NCBI GenBank assembly: GCA_963744735.1
Contig: CAVUVH010000009.1
Coordinates: 74,617-138,616 of the forward strand
Direction of reading: 5' to 3'
DNA: 64,000 nucleotides
Origin: RPQJ01 sp963744735
GTDB taxonomy: Bacteria; Pseudomonadota; Gammaproteobacteria; Steroidobacterales; Steroidobacteraceae
Both the position numbers and the translations under genes were made by a program. Positions 57,930 through 64,000 of the stretch are shown one piece after another (position 1 is the stretch's first letter; every line of letters starts with the position of its first letter). Below the pieces are notes generated by a model, which did no database searches, was not told where the DNA came from, and saw nothing but the letters and a program-made list of their open reading frames with translations.

Positions 57930-58268
57930 TCAGTTCGTCTTGGGCGCCGGCGAGGGTTCGACGATCACGGTGGTGCCTTCACCGGTCTTGCCGGTCTCGC
58001 CCGTCTGGCCGGTCGCACCGGTCTGGCCTGTGTCGCCCGTATAGCCCGGATCGCCCTGCGCACCGGTCTGGCCTGTGTACCCGGTTTCGCCCTGCGCACC
58101 GGTCTGGCCGGTATATCCGGTATTGCCCTGGACACCGGGTTCGCCCGGCGGACCGGCGGGACCGGGCTCGGCGGGCGCAGCAGGAACGGTGACGACTGTG
58201 GGCTGTCGCTCACAAGCACTCAGGCCCAGCGCTGCGACCAGCGCGATTGTCAGTATCGAACGGTTCAT
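57930..58268 (-). CDS. Collagen-like repeat lipoprotein
   Basis: 112 residues, intact. MNRSILTIALVAALGLSAC ends in a lipobox. Residues about 36-98 are G-x-y triplets (GPAGPPGEPG, then GYTGQTGAQG copies rich in Thr, Gln and Tyr), about 20 triplets, followed by GTTVIVEPSPAPKTN. It should trimerise as a collagen-like stalk on the outer membrane. The repeats are close copies of GQTGAQGETGYT and could vary in number. Confidence 0.85.
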   Translation of the reverse strand: MNRSILTIALVAALGLSACERQPTVVTVPAAPAEPGPAGPPGEPGVQGNTGYTGQTGAQGETGYTGQTGAQGDPGYTGDTGQTGATGQTGETGKTGEGTTVIVEPSPAPKTN

Positions 58269-58518
58269 AGGTAATCCTCTGGAAGCGGGAAACTGCCGCA
58301 AGGACGGCCCTGGCCATCCGCGCACGTGGCGCGAGCGGACTGGTCGCACTCGGCACTTGCCAAGCGTAGACGCGTGCAGCGCAGGGTTCAGTGCGACAAC
58401 GTACATTGGATGTCCTGCGAGCACGGCGCGTCCTGTGCGCCAGCGTACCGACGGATACCAGCGGGTCACGCAGGCTCGCAGCGCTGCCTCTTCCCCTGTC
58501 TGCCAGCGGTGCCAACTC

Positions 58519-60066
58519 ATGCGTCAGAATCGTGCGATCTCGATCTCCCTGCTCACGGCACTCCTGCTGTCCGCCTGTGGAGGCGGCAATTCCGACAACG
58601 CGGTCGTAGATGCGGACCCGGTGCCCGGCCAGTTGCTGCAGAGACCGCCCGAACTGGTCTCCGTGGTAACTGCACCCGCGTTGCTGCTCGCCCTGAATGC
58701 CTTGGCCAACCAGCAGCTGCTGGCGATCAGCGGCCAGCCCCTCTGTGACGTTGCCGTACATCGAATCTGGTATGCGACGGTCGGCGGCAAGAACGAGGCG
58801 ACCGATGCATCCGGAGCGATGATGGTGCCGCTTGGCAGCGATCCGCGTTGTCGCGACGCCCGCCCCATTCTCCTGTACGCCCACGGCACCACGACCGACC
58901 GGGCGTTCGACATGACGAGGCTGCAGGGCGATCCGAACGGAGAGGCGCTGATCATGGCGGCGCTGTTCGCATCGCAGGGCTACATCGTGGTCGCCCCGGA
59001 CTATGCCGGATACGGTCGCTCGAGCCTGCAATACCATCCCTACCTCGTCGCCGAACAGCAGTCGAAGGACATGATCGACGCGTTGACCGCCGCACGCAGC
59101 GCGTTGCCAAGCAGCGCCGCGCCGGCAACGACGGACAGCGGCCGGCTGTTCATCACCGGCTACTCGCAGGGTGGCTACGTGGCGATGGCGACGCATCGCG
59201 CGATGCAGGCCGCCGGGATGACGGTGACGGCATCGGCCCCGATGTCCGGGCCCTACGCCATGGCCGCCTTTGTCGACGCCGTCTTCTCCGGCCGGGTCAG
59301 TTCCGGCGCGACGGTCTCCGCCACCCTGCTGATCACCGGGTACCAGGAGGCGTACGGCAACATCTATTCCGCCGCGGCAGATGTCTTCGAGGCGCAGTAT
59401 GCAGGCGGGATCGAGTCCCTGCTGCCGGGCACGACGCCGAGAAGCGTGCTGTATGAACAGGGCAAGCTGCCGCAGGACGCGATGTTCAGCACGACGCCCC
59501 CGGATCCTGCCTTTGCCGACATCACGCCTGCGACGACTCCGGCCAACCTGGCGCCAATCTTCGCAGCCGGCTTTGGCGCGGACCACCTGGTCACGAACAG
59601 CTTCCGCCTGGCCTATCTGCTCGACATGCAGGCCAATCCGGACGGCGGCTGGCCTGCGACGACGACTGGCCTGGCGGCCGCGACGCCCGGGATCCGCCTG
59701 CGACAGGCACTGAAGCAGAATGACCTGCGCAACTGGATTCCGGCGGCCCCGACCTTGTTGTGCGGAGGCAATGCCGACCCGACCGTCTTCTGGTTCAACA
59801 CGCAGTTGATGCAGGGCTACTGGGCGGCGCGCGCTCCGTCACCCAGCCCGGTGACCGTGCTGGATCTCGATTCCACCGCATCAGGCGATGACCCGTATGC
59901 CGAACTGAAAAGTCAGTTTGCACTGGCGAAGCAGATCACCGCCGCGACGGCCGTTGCGCAAGGGGCCAACGATGGCGGTGCAGGCGCGGTCGCCAGTGCC
60001 TATCACGCGGGCCTGGTTCCCCCATTCTGCCTGGCCGCCGTCAGGGACTTCTTTGCGGCCCGTTGA
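58519..60066 (+). CDS. Alpha/beta-hydrolase lipoprotein
   Basis: 515 residues, intact. Lipobox LLLSACGGG. The hydrolase fold shows ILLYAHGTTTDRAF (oxyanion region), FASQGYIVVAPDYAGYGRS, nucleophile Ser in FITGYSQGGYVAM, and a late lid and acid/His region (LLCGGNADPTVFWFN, ANDGGAGAVASAYHAG). It resembles secreted lipases/prolyl-oligopeptidase-like esterases. Five bases before the next gene's start, so one transcript. Confidence 0.8.
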   Translation: MRQNRAISISLLTALLLSACGGGNSDNAVVDADPVPGQLLQRPPELVSVVTAPALLLALNALANQQLLAISGQPLCDVAVHRIWYATVGGKNEATDASGAMMVPLGSDPRCRDARPILLYAHGTTTDRAFDMTRLQGDPNGEALIMAALFASQGYIVVAPDYAGYGRSSLQYHPYLVAEQQSKDMIDALTAARSALPSSAAPATTDSGRLFITGYSQGGYVAMATHRAMQAAGMTVTASAPMSGPYAMAAFVDAVFSGRVSSGATVSATLLITGYQEAYGNIYSAAADVFEAQYAGGIESLLPGTTPRSVLYEQGKLPQDAMFSTTPPDPAFADITPATTPANLAPIFAAGFGADHLVTNSFRLAYLLDMQANPDGGWPATTTGLAAATPGIRLRQALKQNDLRNWIPAAPTLLCGGNADPTVFWFNTQLMQGYWAARAPSPSPVTVLDLDSTASGDDPYAELKSQFALAKQITAATAVAQGANDGGAGAVASAYHAGLVPPFCLAAVRDFFAAR

Positions 60067-60070
60067 CGCG

Positions 60071-61408
60071 ATGGGCTGCGCCGCGCTGGCGGCCGCGCTC
60101 GTGCTCGGGCTGGCCGCGTGCGGCACAACTCAACCGCCGCTCGCCGAAAGCATCGGACCTTACCCGGTACTGCCCCGACCAGAAGCCGGGCTCTTGCCGA
60201 CGGTTCACGTCGCGCCTGCCGTTGGCTGGCCGGAGGGCGCCACGCCGGTCGCTGCGCCGGGGATGGTCGTGACCGCATTTGCCACCGGCCTCGATCACCC
60301 GCGCTGGCTGCATGTCCTGCCCAACGGCGACGTGCTGGTCGCCGAAGCCGCTGCCCCGCCACGACCCGAGGAGGGAAAGGGCCTGAAGGGGCGCGTGATG
60401 ACGTACTTCATGAAGCAGGCAGGCGCGGTAACAGCGAGCGCAAACCGCATCACGCTGCTCCGGGACACCGATGGCGACGGACGGGCCGACCTGCGGACCC
60501 GGTTCATCGAGAACCTCAACTCGCCCTTCGGCATGGCGCTGGTCGGCGAGGACTTCTACGTCGCCAATACGGACGCAGTCCTGCACTTCCGGTATGTGGC
60601 GGGCCAGCAGCGCATCGAAACTCGCGGCGTCGCCATCGTCCAGTTGCCGGCCGGGCCGCGCAACCATCACTGGACGAAGAACGTCATCGCCAGCCCGGAT
60701 GGCCGCAGGTTGTACGTGACGGTCGGCTCCAACAGCAATGTCGGGGAGCACGGCATGGCAGAGGAAGCAGGACGGGCGGCAATCTGGGAGATCGACCGGA
60801 GCAGCGGGCAGCATCGGATTTTTGCCAGCGGACTTCGCAACGCGAACGGCCTGGCATGGGAGCCCGTCACCGGGAAGTTGTGGGCGGCCGTCAACGAGCG
60901 CGACGAACTCGGCGACAACCTCGTGCCGGATTACATGACGGCGGTGCGCGACGGCGCCTTCTATGGCTGGCCCTACAGTTACTACGGGCAGCACGTGGAC
61001 GAACGGGTCAGGCCGCAACGCCCCGACCTGGTCGCTCGCGCCATCGCACCGGACTACGCGCTCGGCGCCCACACCGCGTCACTGGGCCTCGCACATTCAG
61101 TCAGCACCGCCCTTCCCGACGGATTTCAGCGCGGCATGTTCGTCGGACAGCACGGCTCGTGGAATCGCCGGCCCCGCAGCGGCTACAAGGTGATCTTCGT
61201 GCCGTTCACGGATGGCTTGCCATCCGGCGAACCGCTCGACGTGCTCACCGGATTCGTGAGCGACGATGGCCATGCGCTCGGACGGCCGGTCGGCGTGGCG
61301 CTCGATGCGGCCGGCGCATTGCTGGTGGCGGATGACGTCGGCAACGCCGTGTGGCGGGTGACCGGCTCGGTGCGGCAACAGACGGACGCCGGCCACCGAC
61401 AGGAATAG
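60071..61408 (+). CDS. Sorbosone-dehydrogenase-like propeller lipoprotein
   Basis: 445 residues, intact. Lipobox LGLAACGTT. A six-bladed propeller of the PQQ sugar-dehydrogenase/sorbosone-dehydrogenase type: FATGLDHPRWLHVLPNGDVLV, FGMALVGEDFYVANTDAVLHF, HHWTKNVIASPDGRRLYVTVG and GWPYSYYGQHVDERV, with the conserved ending VADDVGNAVWRV. Likely oxidises a sugar or alcohol in the envelope. Coupled to the hydrolase gene upstream by a five-base gap. Confidence 0.82.
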   Translation: MGCAALAAALVLGLAACGTTQPPLAESIGPYPVLPRPEAGLLPTVHVAPAVGWPEGATPVAAPGMVVTAFATGLDHPRWLHVLPNGDVLVAEAAAPPRPEEGKGLKGRVMTYFMKQAGAVTASANRITLLRDTDGDGRADLRTRFIENLNSPFGMALVGEDFYVANTDAVLHFRYVAGQQRIETRGVAIVQLPAGPRNHHWTKNVIASPDGRRLYVTVGSNSNVGEHGMAEEAGRAAIWEIDRSSGQHRIFASGLRNANGLAWEPVTGKLWAAVNERDELGDNLVPDYMTAVRDGAFYGWPYSYYGQHVDERVRPQRPDLVARAIAPDYALGAHTASLGLAHSVSTALPDGFQRGMFVGQHGSWNRRPRSGYKVIFVPFTDGLPSGEPLDVLTGFVSDDGHALGRPVGVALDAAGALLVADDVGNAVWRVTGSVRQQTDAGHRQE

Positions 61409-61450
61409 CCTCCCGCATTCCAGTTGAATACACCGCATCGAGGAACACAC

Positions 61451-62032
61451 TTGAACAATCGAAAACTCACCGTACTCGCCGTCGCAATCGGCTTCGCCAT
61501 GAGCGCAAGCGCCATGGGCGCCGACATTTCGGAAGCGCAGTACAAGAAGGCCGGACAGGAAATCTCTGCCCGGCACTCCTCCGACAAGGCAGCGTGCGAG
61601 TCGATGGCCGGCAACCGCAAGGACGTCTGCATGGCGGAAGCCGATGGTCGCGAGAGCGTCGCGAAGTCTGAGCTCGAACTGCGCTACGGCAATTCCGCCG
61701 AGCACCGGCAGGACGTGCGTATCGCCGAGGCGAACGCCGCGTATGCGATCGCCAACCAGAAGTGCGACGAATTAGCCGGTAACGCGCAGGACGTATGCCG
61801 CAAGGAAGCGCAGCGCGCGCAGGTTGCCGCAAAGGCGGACGCAGAGCGTATGCATACGACCGCTGACGCCAATGCGACCGCGCGCGACACCACCGCCGAA
61901 GCCGGCAAGAAGGCGTCGGCCGAGAAGGTCGAAGCAGCCTACGCGGTCGACAAGGAAAAGTGCGACACGCTGGCGGGTGATGCCCAGGACATGTGCATCA
62001 AGGAAGCCAAGGCGCGCCGCGACCAGTCCTGA
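61451..62032 (+). CDS. Exported protein with three Cys-pair repeats
   Basis: The start TTG at 61451 is preceded by AGGAA six bases away; an ATG at 61424 in frame is the alternative. Signal peptide NNRKLTVLAVAIGFAMSASAMGA. Three copies of a helical unit follow: ACESMAGNRKDVCMAEA, KCDELAGNAQDVCRKEA and KCDTLAGDAQDMCIKEA, joined by Ala/Lys/Glu helices. Each Cys pair is 11 residues apart and should form a disulfide hairpin. Function unknown. Confidence 0.7.
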   Translation: MNNRKLTVLAVAIGFAMSASAMGADISEAQYKKAGQEISARHSSDKAACESMAGNRKDVCMAEADGRESVAKSELELRYGNSAEHRQDVRIAEANAAYAIANQKCDELAGNAQDVCRKEAQRAQVAAKADAERMHTTADANATARDTTAEAGKKASAEKVEAAYAVDKEKCDTLAGDAQDMCIKEAKARRDQS

Positions 62033-62104
62033 GCGCAGCTCCGGGCAGGCGAGGTAGTCCAGGAGATCGGCCCTTTTCCTATCTCCATTCGCGTGCTCAC
62101 AAAG

Positions 62105-62140
62105 TGGCCCGGTGACGTAAGTCCCCGGGCCATTTTCTTG
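62105..62140 (+). terminator. Rho-independent terminator after the Cys-repeat gene
   Basis: TGGCCCGG (62105-62112) pairs with CCGGGCCA (62125-62132) and is followed by TTTTCTTG. It lies 73 bases after the stop. Confidence 0.75.
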
Positions 62141-62320
62141 CGCGGCCTGTCCATTGCCCGATCAGCCGTCCAGCCAATGCGACGCCTTCGCCATCGAAAC
62201 ACCGCCCGCCCTGCGCAGGCGGCGTCAGCGCCCGGGAAACAAAAAAGGCCTATTGGTCGGTCCATCCACTCCGGGCCCGCAAGAACCTACGCGCCATGCC
62301 GCCCGAAACAGGGCTGTGGC

Positions 62321-62425
62321 ATGATCGGCGGGCAGGAGAGCGCTTCAGACCTGGCAGACGTCTTCGTTTCCTGCAGCAGACACGACCGGAAGATCGCGCA
62401 CCAGTTCGCGGCAGGGCTGGAGTGA
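62321..62425 (+). pseudogene. TIR-domain gene fragment
   Basis: 34 codons: an N-terminal piece of a TIR domain, ADVFVSCSRHDRKIAHQFAAGLE, where whole proteins continue with a helix and the catalytic region. It stops just where an IS3-type element begins, so the gene was most likely cut by insertion. VSCSRHD replaces the usual ISYSRHD. Confidence 0.65.
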
Positions 62426-62600
62426 GCCGCTATGACGGAACCGGACCATTCTGACGGCTAGATTTTCGGCAAACTGGCCCCTGGAGGGGCAAGGAGTTTG
62501 CCGTGAAGAAGAAGCGGTTTTCGGTCGAGCAGATCGTGGCGACGTTGAAGCAGATCGAGCTCGGGATGACGGTGGCGGCAGCCCTGTGCTCCTGGGAAAG
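62426..62600 (+). mobile_element. IS3-family remnant
   Basis: The 5' end of an insertion sequence: a short leader, ribosome site AAGGAG at 62491-62496, then the start of orfA. The rest of the transposase and the right end are missing. I cannot set the exact ends without the parent IS. Confidence 0.65.
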
Positions 62601-62625
62601 GTTGGCAGGCATGGCGCCAGTATGA
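62503..62625 (+). pseudogene. Truncated IS3 transposase OrfA
   Basis: GTG start; KKKRFSVEQIVATLKQIELG is the opening of the IS3-group OrfA helix-turn-helix. After GMTVAAALC the match ends and the frame closes at 62623-62625. Too short to function. Confidence 0.7.
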
Positions 62626-62656
62626 CCCGCCTGCCACCCCTTACGCGCTCCGTGGC

Positions 62657-64000
62657 TTACGCCGACCGGCGCGATTGCATCCAGGCCGGCAGAAATGAGT
62701 ATGGGTCCACGTGGACGTCCCGATCAAAGTGCACACCGCTGCCTTCGAGAAGCGCCTGCATTCGGCCGTCCCGCCAGGCGTCGAACACGTCGGTGCATCC
62801 TCCGACCCAATGGCCACCGACGAACATCTCGGGAATGGTCGTGGCCCCGTCCTTCTGGCGACTTCGGCACGAATCGCGGAACCCCTGCTACCCGCCAGAC
62901 ATTCCGTCGAGTCCAGGTCCATTGCTCGGTACGCAATACGGTGCCGCGCCAACATCCGTCGCAGCGACCAGCAGAACTCGCACCACTCAGTGCGAACAGC
63001 ACCACCGGTTGCGCGGGATCGGCGAGCATCTGCGCGACGAGCGCCCCCATCTCGGGTCCACCGGTGCCGGCGCGACACGTCGACCGGTGGCGCCGGCGGC
63101 GGGTGGCGACGTCGGCGCATCGAAGCGGCACGCCGGGCGTCGAGCGCGAGATCTCCAGCTCCTCGTCGGTCATGTCGACGCCGATGCCGTCGAACAACGG
63201 CGTGCTGAGGTAACGCTCGCCGGTGTCGGGCAGCATGCACAGCACGTTGGCGCCCTCGGGCGCATCGGCCTGCGACCTGCAGCGCGCCGGCCAGCGTCGC
63301 GCCGCCGGAGATGCCGCAGAAGATGCCTTCGCGCTGCGCCAGTTCGCGCGCACAGCCGCATCGCCTCGTCGCCGTTGATCGGCACCACCCGGTCGACCAG
63401 CTGTCAGCGCGAGCGCGTCTTCGGTGAGCTGCGGGATGAAGTCGGGCGACCAGCCCTGCATCAGGTGCGGGCGGAACGCGGGATGGCTGTCGCTGGGCGT
63501 GCCGTCGGGCTGGCGCGCCTGCGCGATGCCGCTGCCGAGGATCGGCGAGTTGTCCGGTTCGCACACGATCACCTGCGTCTCCGGCCGCTGCGCCTTGAGC
63601 ACGCGCGCCACGCCCTTCAGCGTGCCGCCGGTGCCGTAGCCGGTGACCCAGTAGTCGAGCCGCTCGCCTTCGAAGGCGGCCAGGATCTCCGGCGCGGTGG
63701 TGCGCGAATGCATGTCGGCGTTGGCTTCGTTCTCGAACTGCCGGCACAGGAACCAGCCATGCGCCTGCGCGAGTTCCACGGCCTTGGCCAGCATGCCGGT
63801 GCCCTTCGAGCGCGGCCGGCGTCAGCACGACCTTCGCGCCGAGGAAGCGCATCATCTTGCGCCGCTCGACGCTGAAGTTCTCCGCCATCGTCACCACCAG
63901 CGGATAGCCCTTCACCGCGCAGACCATCGCCAGGCCGATGCCGGTATTGCCGCTGGTCGCCTCGATCACCGTCTGCCCGGTCGCAATTGCCCCGTCAGCT
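62657..64000 (-). CDS. Cysteine synthase - glutaredoxin fusion, partial
   Basis: Cut by the right edge, so the N-terminus and PLP Lys are outside. Visible: IEATSGNTGIGLAMVCAVKGYPLV (phosphate loop GNTG), ENFSVERRKMMRFLGAKVVLT, then in another frame VTGYGTGGTLKGVARVLKAQRP and YLSTPLFDGIGVDMTDEE, the end of an O-acetylserine sulfhydrylase. A link leads on to MGALVAQMLADPAQPVVLFAL and, after more frame changes, a glutaredoxin: EWCEFCWSLRRMLARH (active-site CEFC), TIPEMFVGGHWVGGCTDVFDAW. It ends WMQSRRSA with the stop at 62657-62659. Five or more frame changes (about 63810, 63400, 63265, 62990 and 62910). A physical link of cysteine synthesis to thiol redox is plausible. Confidence 0.75.

Overview
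The window is a G+C-rich stretch of a chromosome, most likely from a gammaproteobacterium. The evidence is a HemG-type protoporphyrinogen oxidase, a YajD HNH protein, a yqjD-yqjE-yqjK-like operon and a CrbS/CrbR-like acetate two-component pair. A NirS C-terminus at the left edge marks a denitrifier. Steroidobacterales, Nevskiales or Xanthomonadales-like lineages fit the gene mix, but I cannot place it more exactly. Many conserved genes are split by single-base frameshifts, more than thirty by my reading, often in G/C runs. Their neighbours are otherwise intact, so most of these look like consensus errors of a long-read assembly rather than decay. I give such genes as one CDS and say where the frame changes.

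Layout. 1-1.6 kb: nirS end, terminator, cupin gene. 1.6-11.8 kb: an OmpR-type two-component system followed upstream by a run of exported proteins: a DUF5666 lipoprotein, a CXXCH protein with a Gly/Ser insert, a polyglycine protein, a Gln-rich protein, an outer-membrane barrel and a second Gln-rich protein. A divergent DUF2202 ferritin-like gene closes the island. Four of its promoters share a CTT(C/G)AG-N5-CTTAAG box, 55-92 bases before the start codon and about 10 bases before a plausible -10. That is the layout of a PmrA/QseB-like regulon and is the most interesting signal here. 11.8-15.8 kb: a TonB-dependent haem-type receptor and an unknown exported protein. 15.9-19.2 kb: two Cys/Met-metabolism PLP enzymes separated by palindromic repeats. 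19.2-24.7 kb: membrane protein, S41 peptidase, RNA methyltransferase, threonine dehydratase-like enzyme, DUF1295 protein. 24.8-30.6 kb: CrbS/CrbR-like pair and a DcaP porin. 30.5-34.6 kb: Baeyer-Villiger monooxygenase, haemolysin III, HemG, DUF937.

34.6-45.7 kb: a wax ester/triacylglycerol synthase, two damaged amidohydrolases, formate-tetrahydrofolate ligase, and a molybdenum hydroxylase (2Fe-2S subunit plus Tat-exported large subunit) divergent from an XdhC/NTP-transferase fusion that should mature it. 45.9-54 kb: yqjDEK-like operon, VTT membrane protein, an M15-like protein, a TIR-TolB_N-TPR protein and a DUF885 lipoprotein. 54-58.3 kb: a storage and stress cluster with a phasin under a PhaR-like site, DUF3309, VIT family, triheme cytochrome c, two CsbD proteins, a bacterial caleosin, a CBS-pair protein and a collagen-like lipoprotein. 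58.5-64 kb: lipoprotein hydrolase and sorbosone-dehydrogenase-like gene in tandem, a Cys-repeat protein, a TIR fragment abutting an IS3-family remnant, and a cysteine synthase-glutaredoxin fusion cut by the right edge.

How the genes may work together. Wax synthase, phasin and caleosin together suggest neutral-lipid or PHA inclusions. CrbS/CrbR beside a dicarboxylate-type porin points to acetate or overflow carbon control. The exported island looks like a surface-stress or metal-response regulon. I found no tRNA, rRNA or CRISPR array.
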